Source of the DNA: an uncultured Mucispirillum sp.
Lineage (GTDB): Bacteria > Chrysiogenota > Deferribacteres > Deferribacterales > Mucispirillaceae
DNA length: 64,000 nucleotides
NCBI GenBank assembly: GCA_944324495.1
Contig: CALUWN010000008.1
Span: 38,844 to 102,843 of the forward strand
Reading direction: 5' to 3'
In this document: positions 1 through 7,963 of the stretch, one piece after another
How the letters are laid out: every line of letters begins with the position of its first letter
Position numbering within the stretch: the first letter of the stretch is position 1
Notes under the pieces: generated by a model
What the model was told of the DNA's origin: nothing
Database searches by the model: none
Seen by the model: only the letters and a program-made list of their open reading frames with translations
Program-made: the position numbers and the translations under genes

Positions 1-465
1 TATGGCACTTATTCCACAGTCTACTGTAATAATTAAATTTGTGCCACGCTGGTGTATTTCAGTAATGGCATCTTTATTAAGCCCATAGCCCTCTTCTAAT
101 CTGTTTGGTATATAGTATGATACATTTGCTCCACACTGCATTAAAAATATATACATTAAAGCAGTAGCGGTTACCCCATCCACATCGTAATCACCATATA
201 TACATATGCTTTCATGGTTCATAACAGCTTGTGCTATACGCTCAGCTGCTTTTTCCATATCTAAAATATCAAAAGGGTTACGCAGTGATTTTAATGAGCC
301 GTTGAAAAATAAATCTATATCCTCTTTTGTTTCAAGCCCTTTTTTAATCATAAGCTCAGCTACAGGCACAGGAATATTATTTTCACTTGCTACCCTTGCT
401 AAAATGTCACCGTCAACTTTATCATATTTCCATTTATATTTTATGCTTCTATAATTCTTATCCAT
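1..465 (-). CDS. recJ: RecJ single-stranded-DNA exonuclease, N-terminal part (cut by window edge)
   Basis: The visible 155 residues are the N-terminus of a DHH-family 5'-3' single-strand DNA exonuclease acting in recombination and mismatch repair. The motif GDYDVDG (about residue 90) gives the first metal-binding aspartates. A following stretch with YYIPNR, EGYGL and VDCGISA matches the RecJ DHH domain. The start ATG at 465 is followed by MDKNYRSIKY; the ribosome site is weak (TAAGA). The gene runs off the left edge, so the DHHA1 domain and the rest of the catalytic motifs cannot be seen. It is transcribed away from the biotin operon, with a short AT-rich gap between. Confidence 0.9.
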   Translation of the reverse strand, partial: MDKNYRSIKYKWKYDKVDGDILARVASENNIPVPVAELMIKKGLETKEDIDLFFNGSLKSLRNPFDILDMEKAAERIAQAVMNHESICIYGDYDVDGVTATALMYIFLMQCGANVSYYIPNRLEEGYGLNKDAITEIHQRGTNLIITVDCGISAI

Positions 466-585
466 TCTTATAAATATATATAGATTTTAAAAAAATAATA
501 CTCTCTATTATCTATTTATCAATATTTTTTACAAAATTATTTTTCAAGTATTTATTTTTTGCTTTATTTTCATAATATATGTTCT

Positions 586-619
586 ATTGTCACCCTTACA
601 ACTTTCTTTGGTTGACAAT
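586..619. promoter_or_regulatory. BirA operator upstream of the biotin operon
   Basis: Two 10-base half-sites, ATTGTCACCC (586-595) and GGTTGACAAT (610-619), form an inverted repeat with 9 of 10 positions matching, separated by exactly 14 bases. This is the known architecture of BirA operators (TTGT-AACC, N14-15, GGTT-ACAA). The right half-site overlaps a TTGACA -35 box, so biotinyl-AMP-bound BirA would block the promoter. The predicted target is the birA-bioYBDA operon that follows. Confidence 0.85.
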
Positions 620-638
620 ATATTTTCAGAAATATAAT
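612..638 (+). promoter_or_regulatory. Candidate promoter of the biotin operon
   Basis: TTGACA at 612-617 lies inside the right BirA half-site. TATAAT at 633-638 follows after 15 bases, or TAATAT at 635-640 after 17. A GGGAGG ribosome site at 649-654 precedes the birA ATG at 659. The overlap with the operator supports repression by BirA. Confidence 0.6.
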
Positions 639-658
639 ATCACAAATCGGGAGGCATT

Positions 659-1624
659 ATGGCTTTAAAAGATGAGATACTTGAACTTTTAAGCAGTAAC
701 AGGGGCAGTTTTATCTCTGGAGAAAGTATTGCTGAAAAATATAATGTAAGCCGTAATGCTGTATGGAAAGCTGTTAATGCTTTACGTAAAAAAGGCTACC
801 TTATAAATGCTTTGCAGAATAAGGGCTATATTTTAGAATATAATGAAGTTTTTGCCTGTGAAGAAATAAAAAAATATCTTTCATCGCCTTTATCCATTCG
901 GTTTTTACCAGTTGTTACTTCCACAAACGATGTAGTTATGGAGCTTGGTAAAAATAATGAAGAAGAAGGTATTGTTATAGTTTCAAACCAGCAGACAGCA
1001 GGCAGGGGCAGAAAAGGCAGGCAGTTTTATTCACCAAAAGATACAGGAATTTATTTTTCTATTCTATTACGCCCTAATATTCATTTTTCTAAAGCTTTAT
1101 TTATTACAACAGCAGCGGCTGTATCTGTAAGCCTTGCTTTTGAAGAACTTTTCAATATTAAAGCAGATATTAAATGGGTTAATGATATATATATTAATAA
1201 TAAAAAAATATGCGGCATATTAACAGAAGCACATATTGATATGGAAAGCATGATAATAGACTATGCTGCTTTAGGTATAGGGGTTAATGTTTTTACACCT
1301 AATGATAATTTCCCTGAAGGATTATCCAATATTGCAGGGGCTGCTTTTAACAATGAAATCCTAAACGATACTATTAGAAATAAATTAACTGCTAAAATAC
1401 TGGATATTTTTTGGGAGCATTATAAGGAATTAGAAAGTGTGCTTTTCTTAAAAGATTATATAGATAGAAATTTAGTAGTTGGCAAAAACGTTTTAATAGA
1501 ACGGGGCGGTATAAAAGAAAAAGCCTATGTTAAAGCTATTAATAATGATTTTAAACTTCTCGTTCAGCTTGAAAACGGCACTGATGAAATACTAGATTCT
1601 GGGGAGGTAAGCCTTATATTATGA
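659..1624 (+). CDS. birA: BirA: biotin-protein ligase and biotin operon repressor
   Basis: Bifunctional enzyme of 321 residues. It makes biotinyl-5'-AMP, biotinylates acceptor proteins, and represses its own operon when acceptors are saturated. The N-terminal 60 residues form a winged HTH (ISGESIAEKYNVSRNAVWK), so this is the class II, DNA-binding form. The ligase domain has the biotinyl-AMP loop GRGRKGR (about residue 118), KWVNDIY with the catalytic lysine (about 175) and KICGILTE. A C-terminal SH3-like domain follows. The start at 659 has a good GGGAGG site. The stop overlaps the bioY start (ATGA), so the two are translationally coupled. The presence of the HTH fits the operator found just upstream. 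Confidence 0.95.
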   Translation: MALKDEILELLSSNRGSFISGESIAEKYNVSRNAVWKAVNALRKKGYLINALQNKGYILEYNEVFACEEIKKYLSSPLSIRFLPVVTSTNDVVMELGKNNEEEGIVIVSNQQTAGRGRKGRQFYSPKDTGIYFSILLRPNIHFSKALFITTAAAVSVSLAFEELFNIKADIKWVNDIYINNKKICGILTEAHIDMESMIIDYAALGIGVNVFTPNDNFPEGLSNIAGAAFNNEILNDTIRNKLTAKILDIFWEHYKELESVLFLKDYIDRNLVVGKNVLIERGGIKEKAYVKAINNDFKLLVQLENGTDEILDSGEVSLIL

Positions 1625-2160
1625 GTAATAATAACACAAAAAAAGCAGCTTATGTGGGGCTTTTTGCTACACTTGTTATGGTTGGTGCTTTTATTAAAAT
1701 ACCTACACCTATTATACCTTTTACTCTGCAGTTTTTATTTGTATGCTTATCTGGGCTTTTGCTTGGCTCTAAAATGGGGTTTTTAAGTGTGTTTATATAT
1801 ATGGCTCTAGGTCTTGCAGGGCTTCCTATTTTTACAGGGGGCGGCGGTATTACTTATGTACTGCAGCCTACATTTGGTTATATTGTTGGCTTTGTAATAT
1901 GTGCTTTTGTTGCTGGCTTTATTTCTGAAAGGTTAAAGCCTAATATGTTAAACTATACTATTTCAGCAGTATCAGGGCTTTTAATACTGCATATTATTGG
2001 TATACCTTATTATTACTTTATATCCCACAATGTAATAAATAATAACCTTTCTTTTAATCAGATATTTCTTTTCTGCTTTATATACACTTTTCCTTTTGAT
2101 TTTATATTAAGTGTAATAAGTGCCCGCCTTGCTTTAAGGCTAAAACCATTTATAAATTGA
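1621..2160 (+). CDS. bioY: BioY biotin transporter substrate-binding component
   Basis: Integral membrane S-component of an ECF-type biotin transporter, 179 residues with about six hydrophobic segments. Family hallmarks are the early block TPIIPFTLQFLFV, the segment YMALGLAGLPIF followed by a glycine cluster, and the block PTFGYIVGF. It overlaps birA by four bases. BioY can bind and sometimes carry biotin alone, or with an AT module encoded elsewhere; no bioM or bioN is present here. Its place in a BirA-controlled operon means uptake and synthesis are controlled together. Confidence 0.93.
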   Translation: MSNNNTKKAAYVGLFATLVMVGAFIKIPTPIIPFTLQFLFVCLSGLLLGSKMGFLSVFIYMALGLAGLPIFTGGGGITYVLQPTFGYIVGFVICAFVAGFISERLKPNMLNYTISAVSGLLILHIIGIPYYYFISHNVINNNLSFNQIFLFCFIYTFPFDFILSVISARLALRLKPFIN

Positions 2161-2169
2161 GGTTAGAAT

Positions 2170-3135
2170 ATGTTAAATGTGTTATATGAAAAAGTAATGA
2201 ATAATAACTTGATTGATTATAATGAAGCACTGCAACTTATAGATGCTCCCCTTGATAAATTAACAGTTTATGCTGATAACATAAGGCAGAAATACTGCCA
2301 GAATATTTTTGATGTATGCTCTATTATTAATGCAAAAAGTGGCAAATGCAGTGAAGACTGTAAATTTTGTGCCCAATCTGCCCATTATAATACAAATATT
2401 GCAGAATATCCCCTTGTTTCAAAGGATGAAATAGTAAAAAATGCCTTATATATGGCAGAAAAAGGCGTACTTCGTTTTTCAATTGTGACATCAGGTAAAG
2501 CTTTAAGCAATAAAGAAGTAGATATATTATGCGATGCTTTAAAAGAAATAAAATCAAAATGTAATATTTCCATATGTGCTTCCTTAGGGCTACTAAGTGA
2601 TGAAAATTTTGAAAAACTAAAAGAAGCAGGGCTTGAAAGAGTACATAATAACCTAGAAGCATCTAAAAACTTTTTTAAAAACGTTTGCTCTACCCACACA
2701 TTTGATGATAAAGTAAAGGCTTTAAAACTGGCAAAAAAACATAACCTATCCATATGCAGTGGTATGATTATTGGGCTTGGTGAAAAAATGGAAGATAGAA
2801 TAGATTTGGCGTTTTCATTAAGAGAATTAAACGTTAAATCTGTACCTGTAAATATATTATCAAATATAAAAGGCACGCCTTATGAATATAACCCTAAATT
2901 AAGTTATGATGAAATATTAAGAACTGTAGCTATTTTAAGGTTTATTTTGCCTGAAGCTTTCCTGCGTCTTGCAGGTGGCAGAAATCAGCTTGTGGATAAG
3001 GGAAATAAAGCATTTTCATCAGGCATTAACGCTGTGATTACTGGTGATATGCTTACAACTGCTGGAATATCAGTTGATGATGATATGGTGATGATTAAAA
3101 ATAACGGATACACTGTGGAGCTTATGGATGACTAA
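2170..3135 (+). CDS. bioB: BioB biotin synthase
   Basis: Radical-SAM enzyme of 321 residues that inserts sulfur into dethiobiotin, the last step of biotin synthesis. The radical-SAM cluster motif CSEDCKFC (CxxxCxxC) is near residue 60 and is followed by AQSAHY, typical of BioB. Later motifs NLEAS (about 162) and the arginine-rich RLAGGRNQ (about 266) also match the family. A GAGG-type site (GAGGTTAG) precedes the ATG. It overlaps bioD by eight bases, consistent with one operon. Confidence 0.95.
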   Translation: MLNVLYEKVMNNNLIDYNEALQLIDAPLDKLTVYADNIRQKYCQNIFDVCSIINAKSGKCSEDCKFCAQSAHYNTNIAEYPLVSKDEIVKNALYMAEKGVLRFSIVTSGKALSNKEVDILCDALKEIKSKCNISICASLGLLSDENFEKLKEAGLERVHNNLEASKNFFKNVCSTHTFDDKVKALKLAKKHNLSICSGMIIGLGEKMEDRIDLAFSLRELNVKSVPVNILSNIKGTPYEYNPKLSYDEILRTVAILRFILPEAFLRLAGGRNQLVDKGNKAFSSGINAVITGDMLTTAGISVDDDMVMIKNNGYTVELMDD

Positions 3136-3799
3136 ATCAGTTTTTATTACAGGCACAGGCACAGATATTGGCAAAACTTATACATCTGCTTTAATTATGA
3201 AAAAATTGTTACAGGAAAAATATAACGCCTGCTATTTTAAGCCAGTATTAAGTGGCGCTGAAAATATAGATGGTAAATTATATGCAGGCGATATTGAATA
3301 CGTTAAAAAAATAAGCGGACATAATGCAGATACTTCCCTTTTAGGCTCATATATTTTTGAAGATGCCTGCTCGCCTCATCTTGCTTCTCAAAAGGCTAAT
3401 ACTCCCATATTACTTGATAAAATCATTAATGATTACAATAAACTAAAGGAAAAATACAGCTATATTTTATCAGAAGGTGCAGGCGGTATTATATGCCCTT
3501 TTAGTAATGATGATAACCCCATATATACAAAAGATATTATAAGAGCACTAAATACCAATGCTGTACTTGTTTCTACAACAAATCTTGGCAGTATTAATAA
3601 TGCAATGCTTTCTATTTACTATATGCAAAACCATAATATTAATATTCAAGGTATTATTTTTAATGGTTATACAAAAAGTATGATAGATGATGATAATATT
3701 GATTTCATATTAAAACATACTAATATTCCCCTTTTATCTGTCATTAGTCATGGTGAAAGTAATATAGATATAGATATTAATAAACTTTTTGGAGAATAA
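3128..3799 (+). CDS. bioD: BioD dethiobiotin synthetase
   Basis: ATP-dependent carboxylase-cyclase of 223 residues that closes the ureido ring from 7,8-diaminopelargonate and CO2. The N-terminal P-loop is TGTGTDIGKT (about residues 7-16). The conserved segments YFKPVLSGAE (substrate lysine) and SEGAGG are present. It starts inside the end of bioB and ends one base before the bioA start codon, so these genes form a tightly packed operon. Confidence 0.95.
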   Translation: MTKSVFITGTGTDIGKTYTSALIMKKLLQEKYNACYFKPVLSGAENIDGKLYAGDIEYVKKISGHNADTSLLGSYIFEDACSPHLASQKANTPILLDKIINDYNKLKEKYSYILSEGAGGIICPFSNDDNPIYTKDIIRALNTNAVLVSTTNLGSINNAMLSIYYMQNHNINIQGIIFNGYTKSMIDDDNIDFILKHTNIPLLSVISHGESNIDIDINKLFGE

Positions 3800-3800
3800 T

Positions 3801-5153
3801 ATGGATAATATAAGCTTGGAAGAAAAAGATTTAAAATATATATGGCACCCATGCTCTCAAATGAAAGATTATGAAAACCTGCCACCTATTATTATAGAAA
3901 AAGGAAAAGGTATATATTTATATGATATCTACGGGAAAGAGTATATTGATATTATCAGCTCTTGGTGGTCAAACCTTTTAGGCCATTCCAATGAAAAAAT
4001 AAATAATGCCATTAAAAACCAGCTAGATAAGTTAGAACACGTAATATTTGCTAACTTTTCCCATACTCCTGCCATTTCATTAAGTGAAAAACTTGTAAGT
4101 ATTGCTCCAAGTGGTTTAAACAAATGTAATTTTTCTGATAACGGCTCTGCTGCTGTGGAAAGTGCATTAAAAATGGCTTTTCAATACCAGTTTCAAAAAG
4201 GTAATACTAAAAAAACAAAATTTATGTGCTTAAGCGAAGGCTACCATGGTGAAACAATCGGTGCATTATCTGTTGGAGCGCTTGATTTATATGCAAAAAT
4301 TTATGAGCCAATACTTATTAATTCTATTAGGATAAAAGCTCCTGACTGCTATAGATGCCCTTTTAATAAAACTAGAGATAACTGCAATATTGAATGTTTT
4401 ACTTATGCAGAATACGAGTTTGAAAAACACGGAGAAGAAACTTGTGCCATAATACTTGAGCCACTTTTGCAGGGCAGTGCAGGTATGCGAATATATCCAA
4501 AAGAATATTTAGTAAAACTAAGAGAAATTTGCAACAGATATAATGTAGTATTAATAGCTGATGAAATAGCAACAGGGTTTTTTAGGACTGGTAAAATGTT
4601 TGCTTTTAACCATGCAGGAGTATCCCCTGATATTATGTGTATTTCAAAAGGGCTGACAGGAGGCTATATGCCTATGTCTGTTACTATGACTACAGATGAA
4701 ATATACTACGCCTTTTATGATGATTATAATAAGGGCAAAGCATTTATGCACTCTCACACATACAGCGGTAACCCACTTGGCTGTGCTGCTGCTAATACTG
4801 TAATAGATATGCTCACAAAAGAAGATATTACTACAAATGCAATCAATACAGCCCAATATTTAACTAAAAAAATGAACGAACGATTTTTAAACCATAAAAA
4901 TATAGGTGAAATCCGCCATATTGGCTTAATACATGCAATGGAGCTTGTAGCAGATAAAAATACAAAAGAGCCATTTAAGGCAGAAAAACGCATAGGTTAT
5001 GAAATATATAAAAAAGCATTGAAAAAAGGGCTTATTTTAAGACCACTTGGAAATGTGCTTTATTTCAATCCTGCTTTAATTATTACAAAAGAACAGCTTG
5101 ATGTGGCTATTGATATTGCCTATAATGCTATTGTAGAAGTGTTAGGTGAATAA
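3801..5153 (+). CDS. bioA: BioA adenosylmethionine-8-amino-7-oxononanoate aminotransferase
   Basis: PLP-dependent class III aminotransferase of 450 residues that makes 7,8-diaminopelargonate using SAM as amino donor. SSWWSNLLGHS (about residue 50), the cofactor region DNGSAAVESALKMA, ADEIATGFFRTG and the Schiff-base segment CISKGLTGGYMPM (lysine near 280) are all present. The ATG at 3801 has GGAG seven bases upstream; an in-frame TTG at 3789 lacks that spacing. A four-cysteine stretch (about residues 184-198, CYRCPFNKTRDNCNIEC) is notable. bioF and genes for pimelate-moiety synthesis are not in this window. Confidence 0.93.
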   Translation: MDNISLEEKDLKYIWHPCSQMKDYENLPPIIIEKGKGIYLYDIYGKEYIDIISSWWSNLLGHSNEKINNAIKNQLDKLEHVIFANFSHTPAISLSEKLVSIAPSGLNKCNFSDNGSAAVESALKMAFQYQFQKGNTKKTKFMCLSEGYHGETIGALSVGALDLYAKIYEPILINSIRIKAPDCYRCPFNKTRDNCNIECFTYAEYEFEKHGEETCAIILEPLLQGSAGMRIYPKEYLVKLREICNRYNVVLIADEIATGFFRTGKMFAFNHAGVSPDIMCISKGLTGGYMPMSVTMTTDEIYYAFYDDYNKGKAFMHSHTYSGNPLGCAAANTVIDMLTKEDITTNAINTAQYLTKKMNERFLNHKNIGEIRHIGLIHAMELVADKNTKEPFKAEKRIGYEIYKKALKKGLILRPLGNVLYFNPALIITKEQLDVAIDIAYNAIVEVLGE

Positions 5154-5154
5154 T

Positions 5155-5334
5155 ATGGATAGTAAAAATTATAATAAAAAAGATAATGAAAATAAAAATG
5201 ATGTAAATATCAAAAATATAGATAACCCATTATGTAAAGACGGCGTATGCAAAATACCTGAAAACAACTTTAAAAAGGAAAACATAGCAAATAAAAATAT
5301 TATGCTTGATATTAACAAACAAACTGATAAATAA
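5155..5334 (+). CDS. Small Asn/Lys-rich peptide at the end of the biotin operon
   Basis: Unrecognised 59-residue product starting at ATG 5155, two bases after the bioA stop. It is very rich in Asn, Lys and Asp and has one ordered-looking motif, PLCKDGVCKIP (about residues 24-34), with two cysteines four apart. It has no signal peptide and no membrane segment. The tight spacing to bioA suggests it is co-transcribed and perhaps translationally coupled. A metal- or cluster-binding role is possible from the Cys pair but is only a guess. Low-complexity composition makes a chance open frame possible. Confidence 0.5.
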   Translation: MDSKNYNKKDNENKNDVNIKNIDNPLCKDGVCKIPENNFKKENIANKNIMLDINKQTDK

Positions 5335-5350
5335 TTTACCAGTTTGTTTG
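5316..5350 (+). terminator. Hairpin at the end of the biotin operon
   Basis: CAAACAAACTG (5316-5326) pairs with CAGTTTGTTTG (5340-5350), an 11-bp stem with a 13-base loop that includes the stop codon of the small peptide gene. The downstream bases are GT-rich rather than a clean T-run, so termination efficiency is uncertain. Confidence 0.5.
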
Positions 5351-5358
5351 TGTGTTGT

Positions 5359-5391
5359 GTTGTATAAGTGTGGATGTGTAATTTATACAAC
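5359..5391. terminator. Second hairpin between converging operons
   Basis: GTTGTATAA (5359-5367) pairs with TTATACAAC (5383-5391), a 9-bp stem. It lies between the converging biotin operon and the lipoprotein gene ending at 5408, and a T-rich stretch follows on the plus strand. Likely a bidirectional terminator. Confidence 0.45.
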
Positions 5392-5407
5392 AATTGCTAT
5401 TTTATTT

Positions 5408-6040
5408 TTATTTTGCTACCGCAGAACTATCTAAATTTTTTGCTGCTTCATCAAGTTGAGCATTAATATTTTTAACTGTTTCTTCATTATTTTTTAATGG
5501 TATTAAAGCATCAGTACTAAATTCTGGTATTGTTTTTAACTCGCCTTTTGCAGGGGCTGCTTGTATATCTTTTTTACCAATAATACTGTTATTTTTCGCT
5601 GTTATATAGTAATCTTTATATGTATATTCATTTGTTTCCATATTTAATGCAACAACTCTGTATTTGCCGTTGTACATAAATGCACCACGAATATCTTTTG
5701 CTGTAAAGGTAAATTTATGCTCTTCATATGGGTTAAGCCCAACTACATAAGCTTCATTTTGACCGTTTACAAAAAATGCTTCACGATCACCACCTATTGT
5801 ATAATCAAAAAATTCTACACTTACACCAGTTTGCGAATTACAGTTCATTCCGTAAATTGCCATATGAGTAGAACCACCTGATATATCTGGATTAATATTA
5901 AGGTTAGTATCTGCAAATGTAGCAGAGCAACCCATTGCTTCAAATGAAGGAACATATACTTCTTTCTCCTCTTCTGCACAACCGAAAGTTAATAAGCCAG
6001 TAAGTGCAACTGTTAAAAATAAAACAAGTTTTCTTTTCAT
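5408..6040 (-). CDS. Lipoprotein, paralogue of the one at 6789-7391
   Basis: Secreted lipoprotein of 210 residues of unknown function. The signal peptide ends in the lipobox LTFGC (Cys near residue 21), followed by an acidic EEE stretch. It shares with the protein at 6789-7391 the blocks YVPS-x3-MGCS, an FFDYT or NFYDYT segment, and GKY(R/E)-x3-ALN(M/L)ET followed by Y-x-ITA, so the two are paralogues. ATG 6040 is preceded by GGAG at seven bases. It is the last gene of a four-gene minus-strand group of two peptide-lipoprotein pairs, so it may follow the phase-variable promoter at 6497-6527. Confidence 0.75.
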   Translation of the reverse strand: MKRKLVLFLTVALTGLLTFGCAEEEKEVYVPSFEAMGCSATFADTNLNINPDISGGSTHMAIYGMNCNSQTGVSVEFFDYTIGGDREAFFVNGQNEAYVVGLNPYEEHKFTFTAKDIRGAFMYNGKYRVVALNMETNEYTYKDYYITAKNNSIIGKKDIQAAPAKGELKTIPEFSTDALIPLKNNEETVKNINAQLDEAAKNLDSSAVAK

Positions 6041-6129
6041 TTTTTTCTCCAAAATTTATTTGTGTTAATCTTTCATTTAATTTTAACTAGTCTTTAGGCA
6101 GATGCCTAAAAACATTCTATCTTTCACCA

Positions 6130-6471
6130 CTACCTTTTTGGTGGTGGTGGCGGTGCTGGCCTTACTTCAATATTATAGCTTGGTTTAGGTGCAGGCTTTA
6201 CAACCACATGGTGTTTAGGCGGTGGTGGTGGAGCAGGTCTTACCTCCACATTATAGCTAGGTGCAGGTCTTGGCGGTGGCACAGGCCTGCCATATTTATC
6301 ATAATATACAGGTGGCTGTGGCACTGGACGGCCATACTCATCATAATACCTAACCTTTTCCGCTGAATATGTTAAATTTGAAGCATATTGAACATAGTCA
6401 CGCTTAACATCAGCAAAACTAACTGATGTAAACAATAAAAACATTGATAAGGTAAAAAAGATATATCTCAT
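6130..6471 (-). CDS. Proline-rich secreted peptide behind a phase-variable promoter
   Basis: 113-residue product with a Sec signal peptide (cleavage near VSFA-D). The mature part is low complexity: two YY-D-(E/K)-YGRPVP units followed by repeats of RPAPPPPPK joined by SYN(V/I)EV. Such extended proline-rich segments often span the periplasm or contact other proteins, but no function is known here. ATG 6471 has GGAGG at six bases. It is a paralogue of the peptide at 7418-7762. A nine-G tract sits between the -35 and -10 boxes just upstream, so transcription is probably switchable. Confidence 0.7.
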   Translation of the reverse strand: MRYIFFTLSMFLLFTSVSFADVKRDYVQYASNLTYSAEKVRYYDEYGRPVPQPPVYYDKYGRPVPPPRPAPSYNVEVRPAPPPPPKHHVVVKPAPKPSYNIEVRPAPPPPPKR

Positions 6472-6496
6472 CTGTTTCCTCCATTTTATAATTGAC

Positions 6497-6527
6497 ATCA
6501 TACCCCCCCCCGAGCCTTAAATGTCAA
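6497..6527 (-). promoter_or_regulatory. Promoter with a nine-G tract as spacer (phase-variable)
   Basis: On the minus strand TTGACA (6527-6522) is followed by 19 bases and then TATGAT (6502-6497). Nine of the 19 spacer bases are an uninterrupted G run (6511-6503). The optimum spacing for a sigma-70-type promoter is about 17, which a seven-G tract would give; nine gives a long, weaker spacing. Slippage in the tract would therefore raise or lower transcription. The -10 box ends 25 bases before the ATG at 6471, leaving room for a short leader with GGAGG. Confidence 0.75.
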
Positions 6528-6788
6528 GCAAAATTTTAACTTTTTTTATCTTTATTTATTAATAAGTTATAAGAGTGAATATTTAAGGTGGAAAATTAGC
6601 CTAGAAATTCATAATTAGAAATCTTTGAGTTTACATTTATTTATAAAATAATATTGGCTTGTAATATGAAGTAATTTGAATTTAAAAAATGGTTGAATAA
6701 ATGATTTTTATATAAAAAAACTGGTAAAATATATTTACCAGTTTTTTAGTTTTATATAATCTTTGTTAGTATTATAAAATGTATAAAA
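6528..6788. other. Intergenic stretch between the two peptide-lipoprotein cassettes
   Basis: Non-coding AT-rich sequence between the stop of the upstream lipoprotein (6789) and the switchable promoter. Apart from the terminator at 6714-6747 I see no gene or repeat in it. Confidence 0.6.
6714..6747 (-). terminator. Rho-independent terminator
   Basis: CTGGTAAA (6721-6728) pairs with TTTACCAG (6734-6741) around a five-base loop, flanked by seven A on one side and six T on the other. It works in both directions by sequence and closes the first cassette (genes at 7418 and 6789) on the minus strand, separating it from the promoter at 6497-6527. Confidence 0.8.
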
Positions 6789-7391
6789 TTAATTTAATGT
6801 AGCATTATCCACATTAACTGATGTTATATTATCAGCAGATTCTGCATTTTTATCTAACACTGGAGCAGGTTTTGCTTTAAATGTACTTACTGCTGGCACT
6901 TCTTTGCTGTATGGACCATTTTCATATGCTGTTATTAAATATTGCTGCACTGTATATCTTCTTGTTTCTAAATTTAATGCCATAATTTCATATTTACCAT
7001 AATATATTCCATAGGTCTGTATGCTTCTATCTGTAGAAAAAGTAAACATTCCAGAACTTTCATACCCATTAGAATACAGTGTAGTATTATATGTTACTGG
7101 TGTATTATTTACTGTAAAATATCTGTAATGACCAGGACAAGTATAATCATAAAAATTAACAGTTACATAAACATCTGAATTACATCTTAATTCTATGGCT
7201 TTTTCATTCGGAAATGTACCTGATACACTGTTATTTTTACCTAACTCTATATTACTAAAAAAACCACTGCAGCCCATATCATATAATGAAGGTACATATT
7301 CATCTTCTATAACGACTTTTTTATCTTTCTCAAACCAGTCAGCACAACCTGCTGTTAATAAAAAAATAGATATTATAAATAATTTACTCAT
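6789..7391 (-). CDS. Lipoprotein, paralogue of the one at 5408-6040
   Basis: 200-residue lipoprotein with lipobox LTAGC (Cys near residue 16). After the acidic or charged linker come YVPSLYDMGCSGFF, a central NFYDYTC segment and YYGKYEIMALNLETRRY, matching the paralogue at 5408-6040 block by block. Two mature cysteines (in MGCS and ELRC) are shared and may form a disulfide. ATG 7391 has GGAGAG just upstream. It lies 26 bases after the peptide gene at 7418-7762 and ends in a strong terminator, forming a two-gene cassette. Confidence 0.75.
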   Translation of the reverse strand: MSKLFIISIFLLTAGCADWFEKDKKVVIEDEYVPSLYDMGCSGFFSNIELGKNNSVSGTFPNEKAIELRCNSDVYVTVNFYDYTCPGHYRYFTVNNTPVTYNTTLYSNGYESSGMFTFSTDRSIQTYGIYYGKYEIMALNLETRRYTVQQYLITAYENGPYSKEVPAVSTFKAKPAPVLDKNAESADNITSVNVDNATLN

Positions 7392-7417
7392 CAACTCTCC
7401 AAATATTATTAAAAAAA

Positions 7418-7762
7418 CTATCTTCTTGGCGGTGGTGGAGCTGGCCTTATCTGAATATTATAACTTGGTGGTGGCGGAGCAGGATATCTATTCACATCAT
7501 ACCTGTTTGGCGGTGGTGGAGCTGGTCTTCTATCCATATGATGAGAATGGGGTGGGGCAGGACGCCTATCCACATACGGTCTTGGCGGTGGCGGCGGTGT
7601 CGGACGCCTGTCCACATGATGAGCAGGTGGCGGCGGTACAGGGTGGCCATGGTCATCATAATATCTTGCTTGATTTACTGCATCAGTTAAATTTGCCGCA
7701 TTAGCATTAACAGCAACTGCAAAAAATAAACAGGATATTGAAGCAAATAAAATATATCGCAT
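7418..7762 (-). CDS. Proline/histidine-rich secreted peptide
   Basis: 114 residues with a Sec signal peptide (ends near ANA-A). The mature part starts with a YYDDHGHPVPPPP unit and continues as repeats of (V/M)DRRP(A/T)PPPP, with several His pairs. The last repeat, SYNIQIRPAPPPPRR, matches the end of the peptide at 6130-6471, so they are paralogues. The His-rich parts could bind metal, which is speculation. ATG 7762 has GGGAGAA upstream. Unlike its paralogue, its promoter has a normal 17-base spacer without a G tract. Confidence 0.7.
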   Translation of the reverse strand: MRYILFASISCLFFAVAVNANAANLTDAVNQARYYDDHGHPVPPPPAHHVDRRPTPPPPPRPYVDRRPAPPHSHHMDRRPAPPPPNRYDVNRYPAPPPPSYNIQIRPAPPPPRR

Positions 7763-7787
7763 ATTGCTTTCTCCCTTATAATTTATT

Positions 7788-7816
7788 ATTGTATTTTCAT
7801 AATCTAAAACAGACAA
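7788..7816 (-). promoter_or_regulatory. Promoter of the first peptide-lipoprotein cassette
   Basis: On the minus strand TTGTCT (7816-7811) and TACAAT (7793-7788) are separated by 17 bases. There is no homopolymer in the spacer, in contrast to the second cassette. Confidence 0.55.
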
Positions 7817-7963
7817 AACTATTATCTAATGAAATACAAACTATTAATATCTCTATGACACTCAAGCAGGTAAATAAGTTCTAAATGATTAGAAAAAATT
7901 TACAGTATTAATAAATTATATATACTAAAGTCTATCTTTTTCTGTTTTATTATGTATATTTAT

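Noticed and set aside
7195..7704. Plus-strand frame opposite the proline-rich gene
   Set aside because: It is the antisense reading of GC-rich proline codons, without a ribosome site or recognisable product.
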